64,000 nucleotides of DNA, taken from Taudactylus pleione (Eukaryota > Chordata > Amphibia > Anura > Myobatrachidae). The position numbers and the translations under genes were made by a program. Where the stretch lies: the NCBI GenBank assembly GCA_031769625.1, contig JAUIMM010000017.1:366501-430500 (forward strand), written 5' to 3'. The notes beneath the pieces are model-generated. The model did not search any database. It saw only the letters and a list, made by a program, of their open reading frames with translations, and was not told where the DNA came from. How positions within the stretch are numbered: the first letter of the stretch is position 1; the number at the start of each line of letters is the position of its first letter. This document shows, one piece after another, positions 46,101-50,872 of this stretch.

Positions 46101-48964
46101 CACCTGCAAATAAGTGATCACTCAGGTGTATATGTTTCCTAGCCTGCATGCATCCTTATTGTGTTTGGCCTATACTAGAACGTGGCCATCACACTCCGTC
46201 CCACCAATGCAGGTGCAAGTGGCAAAATCACGCAAATCTGCATAGATGTATATGTGTGTGCCAACGGTTCTTGTCATGCACTAAGCAAAATCACGGCAAA
46301 TATGCTACACAACTGGCATAGAACTCACTCTGCATCAGGCACATAGCAGCTTCATTTGCCAAACTGCTACCATCGCTTTGTAAATAGGATTCCTGTTATA
46401 AAATACACAGTTATTATTTGTACACTCTTCAATTTCTAATTTTGATTCTCCTTTCCACTTTCTGGGGCTGATATTGAGGGGGTCATTCAGACCTGGTCAT
46501 TAGCGCCGATGCGCTCGGACCGGGTCGATGGCCCCCCACAGAGCATGCGTGAGACCCGCTACGACCGACAGCGCCGATCGTAGCGGGTCTCGATCCAAAG
46601 GGGGCGAGCTGTCGATGTTGATTGACAGCTCGCCCCGTTTGGAAGGCGGGCCGGGGGGGTGGCAGCCCAAACGGGGGCGTTCCCATGAGAACGCCTACCA
46701 TTTGGGGGCGGCCCCACTGACATCACTAGTGATGTCAGTGGAGAGCTTTCGGCTCAGACAGAGCCGAAAGCTCTCCGGGGCTTACGACAAGGGAGACCCT
46801 ACCCTAGGGTCTCGTCGTAAGCCCCGATGGTCGCGATGGTCTTAACCCACAGCCTTACCACCGCAAAGGAGGACGTCTTGAAAATTCAAGAGGTCCTCCC
46901 CTCATTCAGACCGACCGCACGCTCTGTGTGACTGGCTCTGAATGAGGTCCTGAGTTAGGGGCAAATACAAAAAAAAATCCAAGCAGTCCTGCATCTGGAA
47001 AAAAGCAATGTTGCACTAAATTGGGGGGGGGGCGAATACATTTATTATTTTGCATGCAGGGTAAATACTGGACAAATGCCTAACAGCTTTATGTTTACAC
47101 TGCAATTTAGATTTCATCTTGGACACACCCCATCCAAATCTAAATCTTTTTGCACATTTACCATCTCCCCCCTGCAGTGCAGCATGGTTTTACCAAGATG
47201 CAGTTACTTGTTTTTTGTTTTTTTTTACTTTGCTCCAAACCCAGAATAAGATGTGTTATTTGTAAATTCTGCATTCTACCAAATGTACAGTATAAGTCTA
47301 TAAATAGACCTCTGATGATAATGGTTTTAATTTTGATGAGGTTTGGATTATGTGGGCAGAACAAACATTATACAGAGAATATTTCCGACCATATTCTGCC
47401 ATAGAAATGTGCCCAAATGCAGAATAAGGCCCATATTAAGGGCAATAGTTTTCAAAACTCTACTCTAGTTCTCTAGTACATTTTCGGCAGATAATGAAAA
47501 ATTTCCATATAAAACCATTGAGTAACCAAATTGACCAAAATTATTAAAGATCATTTATCCTAAATAAATCATTCATAAAAAAATAAATATATAAAATATA
47601 TATTCCACCAGCTTTTATCACAAAAATAAGTCCACCTACTATTCTCAGTATCGGACCTTTAAAATGAGAGGAAAGGTATAGGAGCTCTTAGAACTTTGGG
47701 CTCCAGGCTACCGCACAATGCCCATATTACAATACACCAGTAGGCTGGAAGGCTTTTCTCAATATTTGGTCCAATTAATTCACTAGAACCCAAATAAATC
47801 CCTTAGACAAGGTCCTACTAACATTCTGACCATATTTGTTGGCACAAAAGTTTTGAGAGCACCTGCTAACTATGCAATTGAGGCAAACATTTTGTGGTTG
47901 AGGAAAAATCCATGAGAAAGTATTCTATCTTTTCATTAGGGACCTGTGACAAAATACCTTAGTGATGTCACTGTCTCCTAGCGAGATGACAGGCTGCATG
48001 ATCTTGCATATTACTTTAGTGAAGTATATAGCTGCCACCTCACTGTGTGCAGTACAAGAGTTATTACAACCACCATCACTGTATCTTCTCTGAAGTTATT
48101 TGTTATATGTGTGTAAATTTGTCCTTAGAAGACTGTTTGCTATTTCACCAGACTCTATAATGAATGGCCCCCTGGCCCCACCGCAGACAGTCTGTGCTCA
48201 GCGGGTATGTGGCACATTTCACATCTGAGTTTCAGTGGCACCATTTCATTGCCAGAATGTGACATGGAACAATACATCAGTGATCTACATTGAGTACCGA
48301 GTCAGGTCACTGTTGGCGAAAACATTAGAAGAAATAAAGGTGGGGGAAGAACAACATGTACATTTTGGTATAGGAAAGGTTGTAGCTAGTAGATTGTATA
48401 CCTTAGGCACAAACAGTCAGACTAAAATTATTAATGCAAACATGATTTAGGACCAAGAGGCCAAGAAAATACTTCAGGGAAGGCGGAAAATGAAAAGTTA
48501 CAAAAAAGGGATGAGATCAACTGACTTTCTCATAAAGCATCCCAAGTATACAAATAGCCCACATTATAGGACCATTGTACATAAACAATTCAGCACTGCA
48601 TCATGGTCATGTACTGTATATGCACAATATCAGTTAGTTCTCAAGAGACAGCAGATTAGTCTTCTACCCAATCCAACTACCCATTGACAGGCACATTGAT
48701 AGATTAAGAAACAGAGAACAGCCATAAAACTGGATATATTGTTTCCTCACAACAACAATTCCATTATGTCTTACATTGTCCATTCTAATCCAAAACAATA
48801 AGCAAAATGTATACTCCTGCTCCAGTACTTCCATGTTATCTAGTGGTCCACTTTCTCATTCAGCTTTCCGAGCAATTGCTGGTACTCACCGCTGCCCATG
48901 TGGGAGAGAGCAGGATAATCCATAGAGTTACAGATCTAGCTGTTGTCCAGCTTGTCTCCTCCAT
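11488..48964 (-). CDS. pth3r: Parathyroid hormone receptor gene, complete 13-exon coding region (PTH3R-like)
   Basis: A class B1 (secretin-family) GPCR for PTH/PTHrP-type peptides, coupling to Gs and Gq at the plasma membrane. Exons in reading order: 48964-48890, 40999-40879, 39609-39499, 34104-33980, 33831-33737, 33447-33276, 29692-29539, 29318-29258, 28589-28523, 23567-23473, 17798-17657, 17498-17457, 11787-11488. Every intron is GT...AG, phases agree, and the total is 1560 nt (519 residues plus stop). The product has a signal peptide (about 1-25), an extracellular domain with six cysteines (48, 69, 78, 92, 109, 131) and two N-glycosylation sequons (122, 127), seven TM segments, the TM3-ECL2 cysteines (236, 306), and the class B polar residues His186, Glu257, Thr365 and Tyr414. 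Family membership is firm. The paralogue call rests on the tail LPGY motif, the SAG...KWIYQ loop, the LDPRQQY segment and the DDX42 neighbour. PTH1R is the main alternative. Confidence 0.9.
11844..12019. mobile_element. hAT-type MITE (palindromic), copy 2
   Basis: The termini are CAGAGGTTCCCAAATGTGG and, inverted, CATAGGTGCCCAGACGCGG. It is flanked on both sides by an exact 8-bp GGTTAAGA (11836-11843 and 12020-12027). The interior is homologous to the 1095-1257 element with the central block inverted. It lies 56 bp upstream of the receptor's last exon, inside intron 12. Confidence 0.85.
12104..12414. mobile_element. MITE of the GTACACA/ACGAT family
   Basis: Begins near CTAGGTACACACGGTACGAT and ends near TCGTTCCGTGTGTAAGGGCC, giving imperfect inverted termini. 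The interior holds several short palindromes (for example CAATATTGTGCATAC). Intronic. Confidence 0.55.
12497..12699. mobile_element. Palindromic MITE with GGGCCCAATTATCAAC termini
   Basis: GGGCCCAATTATCAACGAG pairs with the right end GTTGATAAATGGGTCC. Inner arms GGTGCTCCAGCCAATC and GATTGGCTGGAGCACC are exact inverted repeats. Related in style to the elements at 55755 and 62729. Confidence 0.75.
13027..14372. mobile_element. Non-autonomous hAT element with internal minisatellite
   Basis: Starts CAGGGGCGTAGGG and ends CTACTCCTCTG (inverted CAGAGGAGTAG). The flanks TGCTGCAG (13019-13026) and TGATGCAG (14373-14380) are an 8-bp duplication with one mismatch. The interior has a core shared with the elements at 17947 and 43700 (AGCCAATGAGAGTCTGTCAG, GAGACGTCATGACGTCTC). 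It then carries a degenerate minisatellite at about 13500-14250 built from units like GGGGGCACTGCATAGGGG and GACTACTACTGG. No transposase frame. Confidence 0.8.
13500..14250. repeat. Degenerate G-rich minisatellite
   Basis: Tandem units of about 30-45 bp of the form CACTACTGGGGGCACTGCATA plus GGGG runs, inside the hAT element at 13027. The same unit occurs at 18340-18910, 19400-19670 and 44140-44770. Confidence 0.85.
14726..15235. mobile_element. Foldback element, GGGCCTGATTCAGAG termini
   Basis: Starts GGGCCTGATTCAGAG and ends GTCTGAATCAGGCCC, with an AGT duplication (14723-14725 and 15236-15238). The interior has nested palindromes: GCTGTGGGTGACCACCCACAGC, GGTCGCGATGGTCAAGACCATCGCGACC split over its arms, and GCGAGCTGTC with an inverted partner. 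Same family as 37170, 39650, 46478, 54564 and 60606. Confidence 0.8.
15334..15435. repeat. Fragment of the GGGGTATATTTAC palindromic MITE family
   Basis: CTGATTGGTTGCTATGGGCAACACTGACTTTTCC...ATCTACCCC matches the half-arm style of the 2400-2571 element. Only one arm is clear. Confidence 0.45.
15613..15790. repeat. Repeat family with GAGAGGAGGGGGCCCGTG core, copy A
   Basis: GAGAGGAGGGGGCCCGTG, CAGTAGACTCTGGGCACTAGA and CACCACACACCCTGCACC recur in the same order at 53482-53852, and partly at 30405-30560. The right end TACACCCCTG pairs with the CAGGGGTGT start of the 53482 copy, suggesting a hAT-like MITE. The left end is missing here. Confidence 0.5.
15800..16325. other. Intronic stretch without recognised features
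   Basis: Part of receptor intron 12. No coding frame with splice support and no clear repeat. Confidence 0.4.
16326..16650. mobile_element. MITE of the GTACACA/ACGAT family
   Basis: AAGGCCCCTACATATTTTTT at the left and TTTAGTGTGTACCCAGC at the right, with CCGATGCATCAGAACGAC and GTCCGTCGCATCG inside. Similar to 10575-10962. Confidence 0.5.
16651..17456. other. Intronic stretch, C-rich in 16740-17100
   Basis: Pyrimidine-rich simple sequence (CTTCCCTCCCACTCTCC-type runs) opens a proline/serine-rich frame at 16696-17097 that looks fortuitous. Nothing else recognised. Confidence 0.45.
17457..17498 (-). CDS. pth3r: PTH receptor exon 12 (42 nt, TM7)
   Basis: The acceptor CTTCCCTAG precedes GGATTC, and the donor is GAG then GTAATA. 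It encodes [14 protein letters not shown] (residues 407-420), the conserved TM7 end of PTH receptors. The 42-nt length equals the small M7 exon known in this family. Only 158 nt of intron separate it from exon 11. Confidence 0.95.
17657..17798 (-). CDS. pth3r: PTH receptor exon 11 (TM6 to TM7 start)
   Basis: The acceptor TTATGCAG precedes G-AAA-CTC, and the donor is CAG then GTAACT. It encodes residues 360-406, [17 protein letters not shown]...[14 protein letters not shown], with Thr365 of the class B polar network. Length is 142 nt. Its first base completes the split codon 359. Confidence 0.96.
18340..18910. repeat. G-rich minisatellite block 1 in the hAT element
   Basis: Units such as ACTACTGGGGGCACTGCACACTGGTGGGACC recur about every 100 bp, with shorter subunits (ACTACTAGGGGCACTGC). 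The reading frames through it are repeat artefacts. Confidence 0.85.
19400..19670. repeat. G-rich minisatellite block 2 in the hAT element
   Basis: Repeats of CACTACTGGGGGCACTATATA and GGGGCACTGCATAGG, closer in sequence to the 13500 and 44140 arrays than to block 1. Confidence 0.85.
19798..19912. mobile_element. Small hAT-like MITE
   Basis: CAGTGGTTCCCAAACTG at the left and GATTGGAAACCATTA at the right. The flanks GTTTAGCC and ATTTAGCC match at 7 of 8 bases. The interior is GGGGTGCCATAAA...TTTAGGGCACCATGA. Confidence 0.55.
19913..21060. other. Intronic stretch, GC-rich block at 20140-20990
   Basis: CAGGGGCGGGCTGAGCC at about 20145 resembles a hAT-type end. The block is GC-rich with CCCAGTG repeats near 20830-20960. 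No matched right end and no coding exon were supported. Confidence 0.35.
21178..21232. repeat. (TA)n microsatellite
   Basis: Nearly pure TA dinucleotide run within an imperfect inverted repeat. GATAAAGGCACTCGCCAGAC follows at 21261 and an inverted partner lies at 21475-21500. Confidence 0.95.
21600..21690. repeat. Compound (TA)n-(TG)n-(GA)n microsatellite
   Basis: Runs of TATATA, then GTGTGTGT, then AGAGAGAG in succession. Confidence 0.95.
21845..21909. repeat. (TA)n microsatellite
   Basis: About 60 bp of uninterrupted TA dinucleotides after a short TGTGTG run. Confidence 0.95.
22143..22725. mobile_element. GTACACA/ACGAT-family MITE carrying a nested hAT
   Basis: From TTTGGTACACATTTAGATG to GTGTGTATCCAAC. 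It aligns with 12776-14490 but has no insertion at GTGCTGCAG (22409-22417). It instead carries a different insertion at 22472-22647. Confidence 0.65.
22472..22647. mobile_element. 176-bp hAT MITE with exact TSD
   Basis: Starts CAGCACCGGCGCTAGG and ends CCTAGAACCGCCACTG. It is flanked by exact TGTACACA on both sides (22464-22471 and 22648-22655). Terminal inverted repeats are imperfect but share CAG, CGG and CTAGG. Confidence 0.88.
22726..23472. other. Intronic stretch without firm features
   Basis: A short frame at 22772-23014 ([16 protein letters not shown]...) faintly resembles a hAT/ZBED transposase segment but is too short to call. Otherwise nothing recognised. Confidence 0.35.
23473..23567 (-). 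CDS. pth3r: PTH receptor exon 10 (TM5 and ICL3)
   Basis: The acceptor CTACCCTAG precedes GTC-AAT, and the donor is TATGG then GTAGGT. It encodes residues 328-358, [18 protein letters not shown] then [13 protein letters not shown], plus two bases of codon 359. Length is 95 nt. The split codon reads GG|G (Gly), where PTH receptors have Arg. The next downstream GT would run into an in-frame TAG, so this donor is the workable one. Confidence 0.95.
23630..24456 (+). mobile_element. L2/CR1-like LINE, 3' end
   Basis: Conceptual translation with frameshifts gives [46 protein letters not shown] and NSLPLP. This is the C-terminal RT/post-RT signature of L2/CR1 LINEs. It ends in AAGGCGCTGCGGAAC...TATAAATAAATGATGATGATAATAATAA, the typical L2-type tail with a short repeat. 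5'-truncated and broken. Intron 9. Confidence 0.85.
24471..24720. repeat. Fragment of the CTGATTCAG foldback family
   Basis: Left end GGGGCCTGATTCAGAGATG is clear. No matching CTGAATCAGGCCC right end is present. A degenerate CAGCTCAGAATAGG occurs at 24689. Confidence 0.4.
24800..25720. repeat. Dispersed repeat shared with 52560-53480
   Basis: CAGGTCCCAGCAAGC, CTGTGAAGAAAATATAT, ACTCACACTC.AGCTACATACTT and CAAGTAGACATCC recur in order at 53271-53475. The right part, with CTGGGGTATCC and GTCCCCCTGC, is only loosely similar. Family unknown. Confidence 0.5.
25721..26740. other. Intronic stretch without recognised features
   Basis: AT-rich. A poly-C run lies at 26519-26531. Open frames at 26409-26723 are not supported by motifs. 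Confidence 0.4.
26741..28190. repeat. Degenerate direct repeats split by an inverted-repeat insertion
   Basis: A phrase of the form GTGC(A/G)CCC.AGATGGCTGCC(T)C.. recurs at about 26857, 27980 and 28150, each with nearby GGATCTA/CATGGAC or TGGTAC words. These are imperfect tandem copies. The first is interrupted at 26977-27729. Confidence 0.45.
26977..27729. mobile_element. 753-bp insertion with a near-perfect inverted repeat and 15-bp TSD
   Basis: Both sides carry ACCCATATACATCAT (26962-26976 and 27730-27744). Inside, about 132 bp at 27103-27234 is the inverse of 27584-27715, with one mismatch by eye. An (AAT)n tract lies at the outer edge of each arm and a 349-nt spacer separates the arms. 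No coding frame was recognised. The long variable-length duplication fits target-primed reverse transcription or a Penelope-like element. Confidence 0.7.
28191..28440 (+). mobile_element. L2-like LINE 3' tail
   Basis: ATGTCTGTAAAGCGACTTTGAGTCCTGCGGGAGAAAAGCACCATATAAATAAAATTATTG, then (TTA)n, is the standard 3' end of L2-type LINEs. Only the tail is present. Confidence 0.75.
28523..28589 (-). CDS. pth3r: PTH receptor exon 9 (EL2)
   Basis: The acceptor TGTATGCAG precedes G-TGC-TGG, and the donor is TTG then GTGTGT. It encodes residues 306-327, [22 protein letters not shown], with ECL2 Cys306 (disulfide partner of Cys236). Length is 67 nt, equal in codons to the human EL2 exon. Confidence 0.95.
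29258..29318 (-). CDS. pth3r: PTH receptor exon 8 (TM4)
   Basis: The acceptor TTTCTTACAG precedes GT-CTC, and the donor is ACACA then GTATGT. It encodes residues 286-304, [19 protein letters not shown], with split codons Gly285 and Gln305 at its edges. Length is 61 nt. Confidence 0.95.
29539..29692 (-). CDS. pth3r: PTH receptor exon 7 (TM3)
   Basis: The acceptor TTATTTAG precedes GTT-GGA, and the donor is TGGG then GTGAGA. It encodes residues 234-284, including [10 protein letters not shown] (Cys236) and [18 protein letters not shown] (Glu257 of the class B polar network). Length is 154 nt. Confidence 0.97.
29693..30400. other. Intronic stretch without recognised features
   Basis: Start of intron 6 as read from the left. 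AT-rich; no motif-bearing frame. Confidence 0.4.
30405..30600. repeat. Repeat family with GAGAGGAGGGGGC core, copy C
   Basis: AAGAGAGGAGGGGGCAGTGTG, GCGGGCCCCCTCCTCTTAG and ACTGCGCATGCACGG match the order in 53482-53852 with divergence. Confidence 0.5.
30610..31705 (-). mobile_element. Tc1-like transposon, truncated and mutated
   Basis: The minus strand at 31019-30726 encodes [35 protein letters not shown] sequence, with the second catalytic Asp in [11 protein letters not shown] and NSLDLSP in place of NSPDLNP. Further upstream, 31540-31400 still shows MGK-R..DLS.FDKG.IVMARQL. The right end (TGTTATAGCTGATCGGTGTA) is the Tc1-type terminus; the left terminus is missing. Stops are present, so it is inactive. 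Confidence 0.8.
32418..32951 (-). mobile_element. Internally deleted Tc1/mariner-type element
   Basis: TACACTATGTAGACAAAGTG at the left and CACTTTTGTCTACATAGTGTA at the right are terminal inverted repeats. On the minus strand, [12 protein letters not shown] and [16 protein letters not shown] mark the DD.D/E catalytic region. Most of the N-terminal transposase is deleted. Confidence 0.85.
33276..33447 (-). CDS. pth3r: PTH receptor exon 6 (TM2 and ECL1)
   Basis: The acceptor CACTGCAG precedes A-CGC-CTG, and the donor is TGG then GTGAGT. It encodes residues 177-233: [14 protein letters not shown] (His186), then [17 protein letters not shown], then a 24-residue acidic ECL1 stretch ending FHW. 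ECL1 is shorter than in human PTH1R. Length is 172 nt. Confidence 0.95.
33737..33831 (-). CDS. pth3r: PTH receptor exon 5 (TM1)
   Basis: The acceptor TCCATAG precedes AAG-GTG, and the donor is TTCAA then GTAAGA. It encodes residues 145-175, [19 protein letters not shown], then a hydrophobic TM1. An alternative acceptor three bases in (at AAG) would drop Lys145 and keep frame; which is used cannot be told. Split codon 176 reads AA|A (Lys). Confidence 0.94.
33980..34104 (-). CDS. pth3r: PTH receptor exon 4 (G exon, extracellular domain)
   Basis: The acceptor ATTTCAG precedes GA-TAT, and the donor is AAG then GTACGG. It encodes residues 104-144: YAHRRC (Cys109), the [14 protein letters not shown] segment with two N-glycosylation sequons, and Cys131. 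Length is 125 nt. Confidence 0.95.
34105..34770. other. Intronic stretch without recognised features
   Basis: Beginning of intron 3 as read from the left. AT-rich; nothing recognised. Confidence 0.4.
34779..36296 (+). mobile_element. Tc1-like transposon with broken transposase
   Basis: Plus-strand frames at 35167-35619 and 35758-36045 encode a helix-turn-helix N-terminus ([17 protein letters not shown]), the GRPRK-equivalent WRPRKLS, then [14 protein letters not shown] and [16 protein letters not shown]. Frameshifts and a stop lie between, including around the first catalytic Asp (35645-35760). Long inverted repeats bracket the gene: TTTGGTGTGACCACCCTTTGC at 34927 and its inverse at about 36190. 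The left tip CAATACTGTGCAAAAGTTTT is present; the right tip is missing. Confidence 0.85.
36297..37169. repeat. Unclassified repeat with an AATGCGTTTCGTCC motif
   Basis: CACCCAATGCGTTTCGTCC followed by GTCTTATCCTCAGGGG is a phrase often met in amphibian interspersed repeats. A similar phrase (CTTGACAAAGGTTCCGGGG) occurs near 21383. (TA)n runs flank it (36500-36525 and 37133-37160). Family not identified. Confidence 0.35.
37170..37768. mobile_element. Foldback element, GGGCCTGATTCAGAGCCGG termini, TSD TAA
   Basis: Starts GGGCCTGATTCAGAGCCGG and ends CGGCTCTGAATCAGGCCC, with TAA on both sides (37167-37169 and 37769-37771). It contains GTGACGTGGTCAATGACG and CACGCCTGCGTTCGGA. A close relative in the opposite orientation lies at 60606-61200. 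Confidence 0.88.
37772..39498. other. Intronic AT-rich stretch without recognised features
   Basis: Intron 3. No coding motif and no bounded repeat seen. Short open frames (38116-38361, 38606-38827) are AT-rich and unsupported. Confidence 0.4.
39499..39609 (-). CDS. pth3r: PTH receptor exon 3 (E3, ligand-binding extracellular domain)
   Basis: The acceptor CCTTCTAG precedes GA-TCA, and the donor is AAAG then GTGTTT. It encodes residues 67-102: [16 protein letters not shown] (Cys69, Cys78, with the conserved WD...CWP) and [15 protein letters not shown] (Cys92). Length is 111 nt. It joins directly to the E1-type exon, with no E2-like exon found between. Confidence 0.95.
39650..40163. mobile_element. 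Foldback element, GGGTCTGATTC termini, TSD ACT
   Basis: Starts GGGTCTGATTCTAAGTC and ends CTCAGAATCAGGCCC, with ACT on both sides (39647-39649 and 40164-40166). The interior is less palindromic than its relatives. It ends 40 bp from the acceptor of receptor exon 3. Confidence 0.8.
40164..40878. other. Intronic stretch with weak internal palindromes
   Basis: GACCATTGATG/CATCAGTGG and CATCCACCAATCAGG-type words recur near 40365-40670. No end was delimited. No coding exon. Confidence 0.35.
40879..40999 (-). CDS. pth3r: PTH receptor exon 2 (E1)
   Basis: The acceptor TTGTTACAG precedes GTG-GAT, and the donor is AATG then GTTAAT (weak but the only usable GT). It encodes residues 26-65: [20 protein letters not shown] then HQCQTQ (Cys48), the N-terminal helix that docks the ligand C-terminus in this family. 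Length is 121 nt. Confidence 0.93.
41155..41600. repeat. Dispersed repeat with TACCCTCCC(A)GACTGGCCAGGAGG motif
   Basis: GGATGTACTAAGCCGCC...CTGGCCAGTCTGGGAGGGTAGGCAAGTATGTGATAA near 41540-41570 matches, inverted, the phrase ACATACTTGCCTACCCTCC at 52168 and the termini at 62330. Left limit uncertain. Confidence 0.45.
41729..42018. mobile_element. 290-bp hAT MITE with exact TSD
   Basis: Starts CAGGGCCGTAACTAGGG and ends CCTAGGTACGGCTCTG-type sequence (TCTAGGTACGGCTCTG). It is flanked by exact ATGATACT on both sides (41721-41728 and 42019-42026). A relative is nested at about 54132-54417. Confidence 0.9.
42027..43087. other. Intronic stretch without recognised features
   Basis: Intron 1 of the receptor. 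Several short open frames lack motifs. Confidence 0.4.
43088..43634. mobile_element. hAT-type element, CAGGGCCGAAACTAGG termini
   Basis: Starts CAGGGCCGAAACTAGG and ends CCCCTAGTTGCGGCCCTG. TCACTAC repeats on both sides (43081-43087 and 43635-43641), a 7-base match. It includes a short hairpin CAGCATCTTCTC near 43410-43430. No transposase. Confidence 0.75.
43700..44834. mobile_element. Non-autonomous hAT element (1135 bp) with minisatellite, exact TSD
   Basis: Starts CAGGGCCATCTCTTCC and ends TTAAAACAGCAATG, flanked by exact CTCAAACC on both sides (43692-43699 and 44835-44842). Terminal inverted repeats are poor. It shares the core GCAGCTGTGTATTTGTTTTAG/AGCCGATGAGAGTC and CATGACGTCTCTCCCATAATGC with the 13027 and 17947 elements, and carries the same minisatellite. 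Confidence 0.85.
44140..44770. repeat. G-rich minisatellite in the hAT element
   Basis: Tandem units ACTACTACTGGGGGCAATACAAGGGGG at the left, grading into CACTGCATAGGGG units at the right. Confidence 0.85.
44843..46477. other. Intronic stretch, weakly repetitive
   Basis: 45455-45715 contains GCGATGG-type and CTGCGCACGCGCAGATTC sequence like fragments of the foldback family, without matched ends. The rest is unassigned. Confidence 0.3.
46478..46950. mobile_element. Foldback element, GGGGTCATTCAGACC termini, TSD TGA
   Basis: Starts GGGGGTCATTCAGACC and ends GGCTCTGAATGAGGTCC, with TGA on both sides (46475-46477 and 46951-46953). Inner arms: GAGACCCGCTACGACC/GATCGTAGCGGGTCTC and GATGTCAGTG/CACTGACATC. 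A CATTCAG subfamily of the 14726/54564 group. Confidence 0.8.
46954..48889. other. Intronic stretch without recognised features
   Basis: Intron 1 just downstream of the signal-peptide exon. No repeat boundary and no additional exon seen. An unannotated alternative exon cannot be excluded. Confidence 0.4.
48890..48964 (-). CDS. pth3r: PTH receptor exon 1 (signal peptide, start codon)
   Basis: ATG at 48964-48962 begins METT-like [20 protein letters not shown], ending PTWAA at donor GCG then GTGAGT. It joins in phase 0 to exon 2. The hydrophobic run VTLWIILLS followed by small residues is a signal peptide with likely cleavage near residue 25, in the same place as in human PTH1R. The start was chosen because this frame has no other suitable ATG and the length (75 nt, 25 codons) fits the family. 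Confidence 0.85.
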
Positions 48965-49016
48965 AGCCAGCACAGTTGTGTGGTCGATGAGCACAGCACA
49001 ATCCCAGGTTCCTCAT
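48936..49016 (-). promoter_or_regulatory. Possible upstream ORF overlapping the receptor start
   Basis: An out-of-frame ATG at 49016-49014 opens a 26-codon frame ending in TAG at 48938-48936, which overlaps the receptor ATG. If the 5' UTR includes it, it would be expected to lower translation of the receptor. Transcript start is unknown. Confidence 0.35.
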
Positions 49017-49340
49017 GTCCTCAGATGCTGGACAGAATCTCAGTGTACCATACCCTCCCTGTCTGCGGGAGGGATATCACACGTCATTCATTAGTTGTTT
49101 GCAAAGTAGAGGACATGGCACATCACATTTAGAACAAGAGAGAGCTAACACCCATAATGGTGTAATTGACTGTAAATAGCATGTTCTTTCTTTGTGTTTT
49201 TTTTTCTATAAATATTAAGTATATGGAAAGTCACAACAAGCACCATTTTTACTGACGAGAGGCCTCAGCTAAGGCAAATGTTAATTAAAATTTATTTTTT
49301 TTAGACAGTCCTGCTAAACTTAATATATACAAAAGCAGGT
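48965..49340 (-). promoter_or_regulatory. Putative 5' UTR and proximal upstream region of the receptor
   Basis: No TATA box was identified with confidence. A TGACGTGTGATATC word (CRE-like half TGACGT) reads on the minus strand near 49090-49075. CCCTCCCGCAG at about 49070-49060 could also be an acceptor for a non-coding first exon. Confidence 0.25.
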
Positions 49341-49348
49341 GTAAATTC

Positions 49349-49850
49349 AGGGCCATTCATCATAAAGGTAATGTAGGAGATATCACAGTTATCTCCTGCT
49401 TACCTTTCAGCCCCGATCTTGCCCGCTGTCTCCGTACATTAGTGTGGAGAACTAATTCATCAAGCTCCGAAAATACAATATTTTCAGAGCTTGACTGCGG
49501 TTGCATTCGTCATCTTCAGATGGCATTTGTTCCAGCACCTTACTCCTTCCCTATGGGTCCCGAGTTGCGAAGAGGGATCACTCTGCCACTGCCAGGATCC
49601 TCTGCCGGATGCCGGGTCTTTGTGCACCTGCGTTCACACAGACGCACTAACACTGCCAAGTCAGACTTAGTAGTGCTAATTTCCACTGCTACAGAAGTAG
49701 CAGTGAAAGGATATGTAGAGACAGCTGATTTTTCGGATCTGCTGTCTCCATGCCTAAGCAATGATGAATTGCTCCGGTGCTCGCGGCGAGATGGAATGTT
49801 AATTATCGGGGGCTGTCCAGCCCCAATAATTAACATAATAAATAGGCCCC
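49349..49850. repeat. Probable MITE, GGGCCATTCATCA-type
   Basis: Begins CAGGGCCATTCATCATAAAGG with an internal hairpin (GGAGATATCACAGTTATCTCC) and ends near ATAATAAATAGGCCCCC. CTCCGAAAATAC...TATTTTCAGAGCTT and GGGGCTGTCCAGCCCC are further palindromes. The open frames on both strands here are by-products. Confidence 0.5.
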
Positions 49851-50488
49851 CTATTATTACCAATTTTGAAGCAATGAACATTGATTTATAAAACATTAAC
49901 ATTAGAGTTAAGTCTTACAGTTTGCAAAGCTGATTTGTTTGTGGACAACAAAGGTACTTCCGCATGCAGCAATTTGCCTGCTCATATTGCTCAAACCTAT
50001 AAGGAACACATATGATCTAAAACATACATCTAGTCCTAAAGTTGTTTAAAATGATGAATGACTAGGCCTGATTCTGTATTTATATACAGCAAAGAGAAAC
50101 AAAAAATAAATAAAATAATATATGTATATAAAATGTAAATTACTGACTCTTGGCACACCACAAACCGGGTACTTTTTCAAGATCATATCTTGAATTTACT
50201 GCTATGTATGTTGGTTTATGTTAGATTATTATATACAGTCAGGTGCATAAATATTGGGACATTGACAGAATTTTCATATTTTGGCCTCTATTCACCACCA
50301 CAACGGCTTTGAAATGAAACAAACAAGATGTGCTTTAACTGCAGACTTTCAGATTTCATTTGAGGGAATTACATCCAAATCAGGTGAACGGTGTAAGAAT
50401 TACAACGGTTTGTATATGTGCCTCCCACTTTTTAAGGGGCCAAAAGTAATGGGACAAACTAAACAATCCTAGATCTAACTTTCACTTT

Positions 50489-50872
50489 TTAATACTTTGT
50501 TGCAAATCCTTTGCAGGCAATTACAGCCTGAAGTCTGGAACGCATAGACATCACCAGACGCTGGGTTTCATCGCTGGTGATGCTCTGCCAGGCCTCTACT
50601 GCAAATGTCTTCAGTTCCTGCTTATTCTTGGGGCATTTTCCCTTCAGTTTTGTCTTCATCAAGTGAAATGCATGCTCAATCGGATTCAGGTCAGGGGATT
50701 GACTTGGCCATTGCATAACATTCCACTTTTTAGCCTTAAAAAACTCTTTGGCTGCTTTTGCAGTAGGCTTCGGGTCATTGTCCATCTGCACTGTGAAGCG
50801 CCATCCAATGAGTTCTGAAGCATTTGACTGAATATGAGCATATAATATTGCCCGAAACACTTCAGAATTCAT
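50489..50872 (-). pseudogene. Tc1 transposase, C-terminal 127-codon part
   Basis: Continues the preceding frame after the frameshift: MNSEVFRAIL, VQMDNDPKPTAKAAKEF (second catalytic Asp; the usual H of PKHTA is P here) and [16 protein letters not shown] (DDE Glu position). It ends CKGFATKY at a normal stop. With the other part it makes a full-length family member of about 340 residues. Confidence 0.9.

Noticed and set aside
49442..49902. Opposed 149- and 120-codon frames
   Set aside because: They mirror each other over a palindromic MITE-like repeat and carry no recognisable motif.
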